This document shows, piece after piece, positions 25,656-35,035 of a stretch of 64,000 nt of DNA. The stretch is from DASQMT01 sp963835735 (GTDB taxonomy: Bacteria > Actinomycetota > Thermoleophilia > Solirubrobacterales > Solirubrobacteraceae): positions 62,001 through 126,000 of the forward strand of contig CAWIGP010000005.1 of NCBI GenBank assembly GCA_963835735.1. The letters are read 5' to 3'. Each line of letters begins with the position of its first letter. The first letter of the stretch is position 1. The notes under the pieces are model-generated. The model did no database searches and was not told the DNA's origin. It saw only the letters and a program-made list of their open reading frames with translations. A program made the position numbers and the translations under genes.

Positions 25656-26413
25656 ACCAGCTCCTTCTCTTCGTTGAAGCGCGCGACCCAGCGGTCCGAG
25701 CGCTCGTCGCCCTGGCGGTCCATGGGCGGGTCGGGGATCCGCTCCACCTCGAGGCCGAGGTGGGCGAGGACGTCCCTCAGGGTAGCCGCGTGGTCAGCGG
25801 CAAAGCGCTCGTACCGCACCACGAGCGGGTCGATCGCCTTCGCGGCGAACCAGCGGCGCCAGGCCGCGTCCTGCTCGATCAGCTGGTCGCGCAGGTGGGC
25901 GATGCCGCGCGCGTGGTAGACGGGGTGCGACTCGGGCGCGTCGGCGGCCTTCCACGCGCGCGTCTGCAGCGCGCGCCAGAGCGAGACCGCCTGCGCGACG
26001 CTGTCCGCGCGCGTGACGTGGATCCATGACAGCCGTCCGAAGCGCTCGGTCAGGGCCTGCACGGCGGGCCCGTCGGGCGTCGTGCCCAGGCGGGCGAGCA
26101 GGTCGCCGAAGTAGCCCCACATGAGCTTCGCGCCGAACACACCGTTCGGTGTGGTGCCCTCCGCGACGCTGCGCTGTAGATCGCCGTCGAGATCGGCGGC
26201 GGCCGGGTTGCCCTGCCTCGTCTCCGGAAGCAGGCCGAGCAGCGAGGCGTCCTCGACGCCGTCGAAGTACTCCCGCGGCTCGCGCGGCAGGCCGGAATGC
26301 CGCAGGCGCTCGAAGTACTCCTCCGGCCGCCCCGCGACGCCCGTCGCGGCGAGCGACCTGCAGAGCACGGTGCTGCCCGAGCGCGGCGTCGCGCAGACGA
26401 AGTAGGTCCTCAC
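25652..26413 (-). CDS. Stf0-type sulfotransferase
   Basis: 253 residues from GTG 26413. The PAPS 5'-phosphosulfate loop is CATPRSGSTVLCRSL at the N-terminus. RLSWIHVTRADSVAQAVSLW is the 3'-phosphate region, and the C-terminus ends with DRWVARFNEEKEL as in Stf0 enzymes. The family, known from mycobacteria, sulfates trehalose and related glycans. It overlaps cysD, so donor synthesis and use are encoded in one operon. The acceptor is unknown. Confidence 0.9.
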   Translation of the reverse strand: MRTYFVCATPRSGSTVLCRSLAATGVAGRPEEYFERLRHSGLPREPREYFDGVEDASLLGLLPETRQGNPAAADLDGDLQRSVAEGTTPNGVFGAKLMWGYFGDLLARLGTTPDGPAVQALTERFGRLSWIHVTRADSVAQAVSLWRALQTRAWKAADAPESHPVYHARGIAHLRDQLIEQDAAWRRWFAAKAIDPLVVRYERFAADHAATLRDVLAHLGLEVERIPDPPMDRQGDERSDRWVARFNEEKELV

Positions 26414-26443
26414 GCCCGACAAAGTACACTCACCCGGTTGAGA

Positions 26444-27764
26444 ATGGCCCCGACGCGACCCAACATCGTGCTCGTCCACTCCCACGACACGGGCCGCTAC
26501 ATCCAGCCATATGGGCACCAGCTGACGACGCCGAACATCCAGCGGCTCGCCGATCAGGGCCTGCTGTTCCGCCAGGCGTACGCCGCCGCGCCGACCTGCT
26601 CGCCCAGCCGCGCCGCGCTGCTGACGGGCCGCTGGCCGCACAGCAACGGGATGAACGGGCTCGCGCATCGCGGCTTCGCGCTGGACGACCCGACGCAGCA
26701 CATCCTCCACACGCTGCGCGCGGGCGGGTACTGGACGGCGATGGTCGGCGAGCAGCACGTCTCCGCCGACCCCGAGGAGCTCGGCTACGACCTCGTCGTC
26801 GGCGCCGACACGAGCCGCGCGCACGACGTCGGGCCGGCGGCCGTGGCGCTGCTGCGCGACCGGCCGCCGCAGCCGTTCTTCCTCTCGGTCGGGTTCTTCG
26901 AGACGCATCGCGACTTCTTCGAGCCGACGTCGGTGCGCGACATGCTCTATTCGATGCCGCTCTCGAACCTGCCGGACTCGCCGGTGACGCGGCGCGACAT
27001 GGCGTCGTTCAAGCAGAGCGCGCGGGCGCTCGACCACGGGGTCGGCGCGGTGCTGAGCGCGCTCGACGAGATGGAGCTCGCCGACGACACGGTCGTGATC
27101 CTCACGACCGACCACGGACCGCCGTTTCCGGGCGGCAAGGCGACGCTGACCGACCGCGGGCTGGGCGTGCTGCTGATCGTGCGCGGGCCGGGAGGGTTCC
27201 ACGGCGGCCGGGTCAACGACGCGCTGGTGTCCCAGATCGACCTCTTCCCGACGCTGTGCGAGCTGGTCGGGATCGCCGGCTCCCGGCCACGTGCAGGGCC
27301 GCTCGCTGCTGCCGGTCGTGCGCGGCGACACGCGCGACGTCAACGACGCGATCTACGGGGAGCTGACCTACCACGCGGCCTACGACCCGCAGCGCGCGAT
27401 CCGCACGCGCCGCCACAAGTACGTGCGGCGCTGGGGCGAACGCGACCTGCCGGTGCTGCCGAACATCGACGACAGCCCGTCGAAGGAGCTGCTGCTCCAG
27501 CACGGGCTGGCGGAGACGCCGCGGCCGCGCGAGGAGCTCTACGACCTGCTGTTCGACCCCAACGAGGCGCACAACCTGATGGCCAGCCCCGACCACTCGG
27601 ACGTGCTGGCAGACCTGCGCGGGCGGCTCGGGGACTGGATGCGCACGACCGACGATCCGCTGCTCGACGGCCGCGTGGCGGCCCCGGCGGGCGCCGAGCT
27701 CAACGACCCGGCCGGCGTCTCGGCGGCCGAGGCGACCGACACCGACACGGGCGCCGTCCGCTAG
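26444..27764 (+). CDS. Sulfatase-family hydrolase, one frameshift
   Basis: About 440 residues when joined near 27285 (LVGIA to GHVQGRSLLPVV). It begins MAPTRPNIVLVHSHDTGRYI. CSPSRAALLTGRWPHSNGM at about residue 47 is the formylglycine motif C-x-P-S-R that is modified for catalysis. TTDHGPPFPGGKATLTDRG supplies later metal-site residues. The C-terminus has RTRRHKYVRRW and ELYDLLFDPNEAHNL. It likely removes sulfate from a glycan or aryl ester. It is divergent from the Stf0 gene with a 30-base gap. Confidence 0.9.
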
Positions 27765-28501
27765 TAGAGCGCCGAAGCGAGCTTGCGGCGCGACTCGCGC
27801 GCGACCGGGTGCTCGACGCCGAGCTCGTCCAGCACGCCGACGACCGCGCGGCGGAGATCCTCGCGGCGCGCGGGATCGTCGGAACCGGCGATCGCCGCGA
27901 TCAGCGCGTCGAGACCGCGCTGCTGCTCGCCGGCGTCGAGCGCCGCGAACGCGGCGCGCAGCTCCTCGTCGTCCTCCAGGCGCAGCCGGGCGGCCAGGCC
28001 CTCGGCGGGGAACGAGCCCGGGAACTCGGTCAGGATCGCGAGCGCGTCGTCGCGCTCACCGCGCTCGGCCAGGATGCGCGCGAGCGCGACGCCGGCGTCG
28101 GCGCGCCGCGGCTCCAGCTCGAGCGCGCGGCGCAGGTCCGCCTCGCCGCCGGCGGCGACGAGCGCGTCGGCCTCGGAGGGCAGCAGAGCGTCGAGGAAGT
28201 CGGCGACGACCGCGGGCGGCTGTGCGCCGGTGAACTCGGACGCGACGCGGCCGTCCTTGAACGCCTTGACGGCGGGGATGCCCTGGATCCGGAACGCGGC
28301 GGCGAGCCGCTGGTTGGCGTCGGTGTCGACCTTGGCGAGCGCGACCTTGCCGGCGCGCTCGTTCACGGCCGCCTCGAGCGCGGGCGTGAGCTGCCGGCAC
28401 GGGCCGCACCACTCGGCCCAGAAGTCCACGACCACCGGCAGCTGCCTGGAGCGCTCGATCACGTCCTGCTCGAAGGTGGCCTCGGTGGCGTCGAAGATCA
28501 C
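27761..28501 (-). CDS. Thioredoxin-TPR protein (CnoX/YbbN-like)
   Basis: 246 residues. The N-terminal thioredoxin fold has VDFWAEWCGPCRQL with the CGPC redox pair (about residue 32) and GIPAVKAF. The rest consists of TPR-like helices (ADLRRALELEPRRADAGVAL). YbbN/CnoX proteins protect substrates for GroEL or DnaK after oxidative damage. The start is the ATG at 28501; the 3' end meets the sulfatase stop. Confidence 0.9.
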   Translation of the reverse strand: MIFDATEATFEQDVIERSRQLPVVVDFWAEWCGPCRQLTPALEAAVNERAGKVALAKVDTDANQRLAAAFRIQGIPAVKAFKDGRVASEFTGAQPPAVVADFLDALLPSEADALVAAGGEADLRRALELEPRRADAGVALARILAERGERDDALAILTEFPGSFPAEGLAARLRLEDDEELRAAFAALDAGEQQRGLDALIAAIAGSDDPARREDLRRAVVGVLDELGVEHPVARESRRKLASALY

Positions 28502-28519
28502 GCCTCTAGGCTACCGAGC

Positions 28520-29334
28520 GTGCCCGAGTTCACCGTGGAGCGCCCGGGCGTCACGCTCGCCGGCGAGGAGGCCGGGGACGGCATCCCCGTCGTTCTCCTG
28601 CACGGGCTGACCGCGACGCGCCGCTACGTCGTGATGGGCTCGCGCGCGCTCGAGCGCTCGGGCCACCGCGTCGTGATGTACGACGCGCGCGGCCACGGCC
28701 GCTCCTCGCCCGCGCCCGAGTACACCTACGAGGCGCTCGCCGCCGACCTGCGGCGCCGTGCTCGACGAGCGCGGGATCGAGCGGGCCGTGCTCGCCGGCG
28801 CGTCGATGGGCGCGCACACGATCGTGCGCTTCGTGCTCGACCACGTCGGATCGCGCGGCCGGGCTCGTCCTGATCACGCCCGCCTACTCGCCCGAGCGCC
28901 CGCTCGACGGCCTGGCGCGGTGGGACGCGCTGTCGGAGGGCCTGCGCACCGGCGGCGTGGAGGGCTTCGTCGCCGCGTACGGGGACCCGAGCGTGCCGGA
29001 CGCCTGGCGCGACACCGTGATCCGCGTGCTGCACCAGCGGCTCGCCGCGCACGAGCATCCCGATGCGGTCGCCGACGCGCTGCGCGAAGTGCCGCGCTCG
29101 CGGCCGTTCGAGGACTGGGACGAGCTGGCCGAGCTCGAGCTCCCGTGCGTCGTCGTGGCGAGCCGCGACGAGGCCGATCCCGGCCACCCGTACGCGGTCG
29201 GGGAGCGCTACGCCGAGGCGATCCCGGGCGCCGGGTTGCGATCGGAGGAGCCGGGCGCGTCGCCGCTGGCCTGGCAGGGCGGGCAGCTGTCCAGGGTGAT
29301 CGCCGACGTCGCCGCGCGCGTGGCGGCGACCTAG
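28520..29334 (+). CDS. Alpha/beta hydrolase, two frameshifts
   Basis: About 270 residues starting at GTG 28520. The oxyanion segment is VVLLHGLTATRRY and the first core is VMYDARGHGRSSPAPEYTYE. After a break near 28752, LDERGIERAVLAGASMGAHT gives the nucleophile elbow GASMGA. A second break near 28857 leads to ITPAYSPERPLDGLARWD. The C-terminal part (FEDWDELAELELPCVVVASR) holds the acid; the expected histidine falls near GASPLAWQGG, where it is not obvious. Substrate unknown. Confidence 0.82.
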
Positions 29335-30501
29335 CCTTCGAGCGGCTCCATCCGCGCCATCAGCGACAGCGCGCACTCGACGACGGTGTCCCGGTCGTAC
29401 GTGACCGCGAACTCCCACTGCTCGTCGTCGGTCGCGCGCATGACCAGGCAGGCCGCGAAGTCGGGCGCCAGCGCGACCAGCGTGCCGGTCCCGCGCAACG
29501 GGTCGTCGGGCGCGAGCCTCCCGCCGCGCATCCCGGTGCCGTCGAACGTCGCGCCCGCGTTCAGCACGCCGACGAACGCGACCCGATCCTGGAGCCGGCC
29601 GTAGCGAGCCACCGCCGCGGGTCCGAGCCGCTCGTCGGACATCGAGGCGAGCACCATCGCGGTCTCGCCCAGCTCGGCGGCCCGGTCGACGATCACGTCG
29701 GCCGCGTGGATCGCGAGCGCGCGCGTCCCGCGGCGGGGGTGGCGCCAGTTCGTCACCCGCTCCCACGGCGTGGCGCCGAACGGGTCGCCGGCGCCGCCGG
29801 GCAACCGCAGCGGGCGACCGGCGGGCGGCAGCCGCTTGGGCAGGGCGCCGGGCGCGCCGAGCAGCAAGCCCTGGCCGAGCGCGGCGCCGAACGCGCGCGC
29901 TTGCGCGAGCTGCTCCTCGGAGTCGATCCCCTCGGCCAGCACGGTCGTGTGGCGGCGCTCCGATTCGGCCCCGACGGCGGTCACGACGCGGGCGACGTCC
30001 GGGCGCGCGCGCCCGCCCAGCAGCCGCAGGTCGAGCTTGATCACGTCCGGGTAGAGGATCGACATCAGCGCGAGCGAGCGCGAGTCGCCGCCCACGTCGT
30101 CGAGCGCGATGCCCCAGCCGGCCGACCGCAGCCGCGTGAGCACGCGCAGCATCGCCTCCGGCCGGGTGATCAGCGCCGGCTCGGTCACCTCGACCAGCAG
30201 CGTGAACGGCGTGGCGGGCAGCTCGTGCGAGGCGGCGTCGATCGTCTCGGGGTCGGCGTTGAGGAAGAGCGAGAACGGCGCGTCGAGCCCGCGTCCCGCC
30301 GGCGAGCCGGAGCGCGGAGTCGCGCGCCGCGAGGTCGAGCGCGACCGTGCTGTCCTCGGCGCCGTGAAGCTCGCCGTTGCGCATCAGCGCCTCGTAGCCG
30401 ACGACCGCGCCGTTGTGCAGGTCGACGATCGGCTGGAAGACGGGATGCAGACCGAGCTGCTCGACCTGCGCGAACTGCGCAGCACCGGTATCCGGCACCA
30501 T
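29331..30501 (-). CDS. EAL-domain protein with C-terminal DICT-like sensor, one frameshift
   Basis: About 390 residues from ATG 30501. The signature EAL occurs in VVGYEALMR near residue 35, preceded by HPVFQPIVDL. After a break near 30300, KLDLRLLGG and VLAEGIDSEEQLAQARAFGA supply further EAL-domain elements. The C-terminal ~150 residues (WRHPRRGTRALAIHAADVIV) resemble a DICT sensory domain. It may degrade or simply bind cyclic di-GMP. The catalytic metal set cannot be fully checked because of the break. Confidence 0.8.
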
Positions 30502-30562
30502 GGTCGGTAATTCAATCGGAGGCGCTGGCACAGGTCCAGGAGTGTGCGTAACGTGTGCCGCA

Positions 30563-30685
30563 GTGCCGACCGCGACCACTCTCGCCGCCTTCGCCGTCAC
30601 TGCGTTCGCCCTGGCCTTCGGCGCGCTGTACCTCGCGCTCGGCGCGTACGCCGCGTTGCGCCCGGCGCACCGGTCGGCGCGCTGA
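30563..30685 (+). CDS. 40-residue single-helix membrane peptide, possible
   Basis: GTG 30563 opens a short frame that is almost entirely one membrane helix (TLAAFAVTAFALAFGALYLA), ending RPAHRSAR and stopping 7 bases before the next gene. It could be a genuine small membrane protein or the displaced N-terminus of the following frameshift-prone gene. Confidence 0.45.
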   Translation: MPTATTLAAFAVTAFALAFGALYLALGAYAALRPAHRSAR

Positions 30686-30692
30686 CGCCCGC

Positions 30693-31407
30693 ATGCCCGC
30701 GACCGCCTCGGACCGACGCCGTGCCGGCTACCGCATCGCGGCGCGCGAGGTGCCCGCCCCCTGGTTGGCCGCCGTCGCCGTCCTCGCGCTCGGGCTGCTG
30801 CTGATCGCGGGCGGCGGCCCGCTGCGTCCGGCGCTCGCGACATTCGGCCTCGGCGCGCTGGCCGCGATCGCGCTGACCTGGCTGCACGGCGCCGCCGCCC
30901 GCCACCGCGCCCGCCGCCGTGCGGAGGCGGCGCACGCCGCGGTGATGCGCGAGGGGATGGCGCGGCTCCGCGCGCGCTCGTCCGAGCACGACGCCGCACG
31001 AGCTGCTGGCGGCACTCGCCGCGCTGGCCGGCGCCGAGCCGCCAGGCCCGCCGCGCTCGCTGGCCTCCGCGGCCCGGTCGGCCGCTGCAGCGGTCCGGGC
31101 GGATGCGCACGACGTGCGGCTGATCGTCGCCGTCGAGCAGGACACGCACGTTCGCGCGGCCGGCCTCGAGCCCGCCCTGTGCGGCCTGTTGCGGCAGTCC
31201 GCGAGCTCATCGCCCCCGGGCTCGACGGTGACCGCCGCGATCCGCCGTGGCCGCGTCGAGCTGCGCGACGCGGCGCCCGCCGCCGACCCGTTCGCTGCCC
31301 ACCTCGCCCGCGCCGTCGCCCAGCGGGCCGGCGGCGAGCTCCACGTCTTCGACCGCACCGACGGACCGGGCACGCTGACCGTGCTCGAGCTGCCCGCGAA
31401 CGGGTGA
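30693..31407 (+). CDS. Two-helix membrane protein with degenerate HATPase-like C-terminus, one frameshift
   Basis: About 237 residues from ATG 30693. Two membrane helices (APWLAAVAVLALGLLLIAGG and ALATFGLGALAAIALTWLHG) are followed by a helical linker. The frame breaks near 31000. The C-terminal ~100 residues (GLEPALCGLLRQSASSSPPG, then FAAHLARAVAQRAGGELHVF and TLTVLELPANG) look like a histidine-kinase ATPase domain that has lost the GxG ATP-lid motifs. It may be a pseudokinase sensor. Its stop overlaps the DUF3052 start (GTGA). Confidence 0.6.
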
Positions 31408-31817
31408 GCGCCGCCGGCTACTCGGGCACGCCGCTGCCGCGCAAGCTCGGCATCAAGCCCGGGCATCGGGTCGCGCTGCTCGGCGCGCCCGGCGGGTTCG
31501 AGGACCAGACGCTCGGGGCGCTGCCCGACGGCGTGCGCGTCGTGCACAGGACCGGCGGCAAGGCCGACGTGATCGTGTCCTTCCACACCCGCCGGGCGGA
31601 GCTCGAGGCACGGCTGCCGGCGCTGCGCGCGCTGATGGAGCCCGCCGCCGGCCTGTGGATCGCCTGGCCGAAGCGCGCCTCGAAGGTGCCGACCGACATC
31701 ACCGAGGACGTGCTGCGCGAGATCGCGCTGCCGACCGGTCTGGTCGACAACAAGGTGTGCGCGATCGACGCCACGTGGAGCGGGCTGCGACTCGTCATCC
31801 GGCTCGGCGACCGCTAG
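31404..31817 (+). CDS. DUF3052-family protein
   Basis: 137 residues from GTG 31404. GYSGTPLPRKLGIKPGHRVA and IWIAWPKRASKVPTDITEDV-like segments (LWIAWPKRASKVPTDITED, about residue 85) plus NKVCAIDATWSGLRLVIR match DUF3052, a small actinobacterial family of unknown function. The start overlaps the upstream stop. Confidence in the family is good; function is not known. Confidence 0.88.
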   Translation: MSAAGYSGTPLPRKLGIKPGHRVALLGAPGGFEDQTLGALPDGVRVVHRTGGKADVIVSFHTRRAELEARLPALRALMEPAAGLWIAWPKRASKVPTDITEDVLREIALPTGLVDNKVCAIDATWSGLRLVIRLGDR

Positions 31818-31830
31818 CGTCCTTGGCACC

Positions 31831-32870
31831 ATGACGACGTCACTCCCCGAGGACCAGCGCCTCATCAACCTGTCCTCGAAGGCCTACGAGCACCCGGCCG
31901 ACCGGGCCGCGACCGCGGCGCTGCAGTCGATCCCCGCGCTCGACGTCGTCGTGCGCAAGCTGATCGAGTTCGGCTACGAGCGCGCCTACCGCCAGAACCT
32001 GCTCTCTTCGTCCGTGCGGCTGGGGGAGGATCAGATCCCCCAGATCTGGGCGGACTGGAATGCCGTCTGCGCGCGGCTCGACCTGCCCGAGCGCTACGAC
32101 ATCTACCTGACGCAGTTCCCGATCACCAACGCCGCGGCAATCGGCGCCGGGAAGCCGATGGTGCGTCGTCAACTCGCGCTCGATCGACCTGCTGGACGAG
32201 CTCGAGGTGCGGACGGTGCTGGGCCACGAGGCGGGCCACATCCTGTCCGACCACGTGCTCTACATCACGGCGCTGCACATCCTGGTGGCGCTCTCGCGCG
32301 GCGTCCGGCTGCCGTTCATCGCCGGCCTGCCGCTGCAAGCGGTCGCGCTGGTGCTGCTCGAGTGGTACCGGGCGGCGGAGCTGTCCGCGGACCGCGCGGC
32401 GACGCTCGTGAACCGCGACCCGCTCGTCACCTGCCGCACGCTGATGGTGCTCGCCGGCGGCGTCCGCTCGAGCAGGCTCAATCTCGACGCGTTCATCCAG
32501 CCAGGCGAACGACTACGAGGAGTGGAGCTCGGGCTGGGACAAGCTCAACCGGATGCGCAACGACCTCTGGCTCACGCACAGCCGCCCGGTCAAGCGCGTG
32601 AAGGAGATCACGGCAGTGGGTCCAGTCCGGCGAGTACGACCGGATCGTGGCCGGCGAGTACCCGACGCGCGACCAGCAGGCCGACGCGCGCAAGGAGGCC
32701 GGCGCGGCGTACGAGCACTACAAGGAGCGCTTCCGCCGCATCTTCGCCGACTTCGGCGGCGACAACGTGGGGGAGAAGGTCGCCGGGGCGCAGGAGAAGG
32801 TCGCCGGCGCGGCCGAGAAGGTCGCGGACTGGCTGCGGCCGCGCCGCGACCTGGCAGCGACGGGGAGTAG
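31831..32870 (+). CDS. M48-family metallopeptidase, three frameshifts
   Basis: About 345 residues after joining three frames near 32165, 32508 and 32612. VLGHEAGHILSDHVLYITAL contains the HExxH zinc motif (HEAGH) and is followed by a membrane segment and the third ligand region (ELSADRAATLVNRDP). The C-terminus has NDYEEWSSGWDKLNRMRND and a charged tail (KVAGAQEKVAGAAEKVADWL). It is a membrane-associated HtpX/M48-type protease. The exact end near 32870 is uncertain because the last frame change could not be placed. Confidence 0.82.
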
Positions 32871-32877
32871 GCGCGCG

Positions 32878-33815
32878 GTGGCGGGCGCCCACGCTCACGA
32901 CACGCCCACGAGCACAGCCACCACGCGCCCGCGCCGGACGCCGACCGCCGCTGGCTGAGCCTCGCGCTCGGGCTGATCCTCGCGTTCATGGTCGTCGAGG
33001 TCGTCGCGGGCCTGATCGCCGACTCGCTCGCGCTGCTCTCCGACGCCGCGCACATGCTCACCGACGCGGGCTCGATCGCGCTTGCGCTCGTCGCCGCGCG
33101 ACTCGCGGCGCGACCGCCGGGCGGGCGCTTCACGTTCGGGTTCGGGCGCGCCGAGATCCTCTCCGCCCAGATCAACGGCGCCGCGCTGCTGGTGCTCGCC
33201 GGGCGTGATCGCGTGGGAGGCGATGCGGACGGCTCGGCGACCCGCCGGACGTCGAGGGCGCGATCGTGCTCGTGGTCGGCCTCGCCGGCGCGGCGGTGAA
33301 CGTCGGCGCCGCCTGGGCGCTCTCGCGCGCCGAGCGCCGCTCGCTCAACGTCGAGGGCGCCCGCGCGCACGTGCTCGCCGACCTCTACGCGTCGCTCGGC
33401 GCCGCGCTCGCCGGCCTGCTCGTCCTGACCGCCGGCTTCGAGCGCGCCGACGTCGATCGTCGCGCTGCTCGTCGCCGCGCTGATGGTCCGCTCGGGCGTT
33501 CAGCCTGCTCGGCCAGGCCGACCGGCGTGCTGCTCGAGGCCGCGCCGCGCGGTCTCGACCCCGACGCGATCGGCCACGCGCTCGCCGCCCACCCCGGCGT
33601 CAGCGAGGTGCACGACCTGCACGTGTGGGAGGTCACGTCGGGCTTCCCCGCGCTGTCGGCGCACGTGCTCGTGCCGCCGGACGCGGACTGCCACGCGCGC
33701 CGCGCCGAGCTCGAGCACGCTGCTCGTCGGAGCAGCTTCGGGCTCGAGCACACGACGCTGCAGGTCGAGCACGAGTCCGAGCGGCGGCCTGATCGACATC
33801 ACGCGCGTAGCCTCG
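32878..33815 (+). CDS. Cation diffusion facilitator (Zn/Co efflux), multiple frameshifts
   Basis: Starts at GTG 32878 with AGAHAHD, then HAHEHSHHAP after a break near 32900: a His-rich N-terminus. Helix 2 has SLALLSDAAHMLTDAGSIAL with the HxxxD metal site. GRFTFGFGRAEILSAQING is the family loop. Further breaks occur near 33205, 33455 and 33515. The cytoplasmic C-terminal domain (GVSEVHDLHVWEVTSGFPAL) is a ferredoxin-like metal sensor. It exports Zn2+ or a similar ion. The stop position is uncertain. Confidence 0.85.
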
Positions 33816-33822
33816 GTGCCGG

Positions 33823-34201
33823 ATGGACGCACCGCCGCCGATGCCCGAGCTCGAGCGCCTGGTGATGGAGGAGATCTGGCGCAGGGCGAGGCGACGGTCC
33901 GCTCGGTGCGCGACGCGCTCAACGCCGAGGCCGGGCCAGCCCGAGCGCGCCTACACGACCGTCCTCACGATCCTGCAGCGGCTCGACGCGAAGGGCCTCG
34001 TGCGCCGCAGCCGCGACGGCAAGACCGACGTGTACACGGCCGCGCTGCCGCGCGAGGAGTACCTCGGCGCCCGCGCCGACGCCGAGGTGTCGCGAGCTGC
34101 TCGACCAGTACGGCGAGCTTGCGCTCGTCCAGTTCGCGCGGCGCATGGCGGCGCTCGACCCGGAGCGGCTCGCCGCGCTCCGCCGGCTCGCGGCGGAATG
34201 A
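33823..34201 (+). CDS. BlaI/MecI/CopY-family repressor, multiple frameshifts
   Basis: About 125 residues. MPELERLVMEEIWR opens a winged-helix domain, GEATVRSVRDALNAE is in another frame, and YTTVLTILQRLDAKGLVRRS is the recognition helix region. The tail YGELALVQFARRMAALDPER is in a third frame. Breaks lie near 33885, 33935 and 34092. The family represses beta-lactamase or copper genes and is cleaved on signal from an M56 sensor protease, here the next gene, joined by ATGA. Confidence 0.83.
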
Positions 34202-35035
34202 CGGCGTCCGGCGCCTCGAGCTCGCGCTCGCTGCTGCTCGCGGCCAGCGCGGCCCTCGATCGCGCTGATCGTCGCGCTCGACGTGCTGCGCTTCCACCTT
34301 CCGGCGCTGCTCGCGGGCACGCCACGCGTCCGCCGGGCCATCACGACGTGGCGCTGGCGGCGCTCGCGCTCGCCGACGCGCTGGTCCTGTGGCGGCTCGG
34401 TCCGTCGCTGCTGCGCCAGACGCGCGTACAGCGGCGGCTGCGCCGGCTCCCGGTCGCTGGAGCGGCGCGAGATCGCCGGCCACGCCGTGATCGTCGTCGG
34501 CGACCGGCGGCCGCTCGCGTTCTGCGCCGGGCTGGTGCGGCCCGGCGCTGTTCGTCTCGGACACCGCGCTCGCGCGGCTGCGCGAGCGCCGAGCTGCGCG
34601 CGGTGATCGAGCACGAGGCCCACCACGCGCGGCGCCGCGACCCGCTCCGGCTGCTCGCCGCCCAGACGGCCGCCGATGCGTTCGGCTTCCTGCCGCCGCT
34701 GCGCGGGCTGGCGCGCAGCGCCAGGCGGCGCTCGCTGACCTGGCGGCGGACGCGCGCTGCGGTGGCGGCGGTCGGCTCGCGCGGCGCCGCTGGCGGCGGC
34801 GCTGCTGGCGCTCGAGGCGCCGGCGCCCGAGCGCGTCGACCACCTGCTCGGGCGGCCGCTCGGCAGGCGGTTCCGCCGGGCGTGCTCGCGGGCGCGGTGC
34901 TGGCGGTCGCCGCGCTGCTCGCGGTCGCCGTCTGCCATCTCGTGCTGCCCGGCCACCCCGGCGTCCCGGCCTGGGTGCTGCCCGCGCTCGCCGCGCCCGC
35001 GCTGCTCGCGGGCCGCGCGCGTCCGCTACCGCTGA
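34198..35035 (+). CDS. M56-family (BlaR1-like) sensor metallopeptidase, multiple frameshifts
   Basis: The segments, read across all three frames, are an N-terminal membrane helix (SLLLAASAAL), LRFHLPALLAG, DVALAALALADALVLWRLGP, AVIVVGDRRPLAFCAGLV, LRAVIEHEAHHARRRDPLRL with the HExxH motif (HEAHH), and terminal helices GAVLAVAALLAVAVCHLVLP. This order is that of M56 peptidases. No extracellular penicillin-binding sensor is present. Paired with the BlaI-like repressor it should form a two-part signalling unit. The end is uncertain; it overlaps the convergent gene. Confidence 0.78.

Noticed and set aside
28520..35035. Real pseudogene cluster
   Set aside because: Codon bias and active-site motifs remain intact across all breaks and many adjacent genes are affected at once, which fits sequencing indels better than decay.
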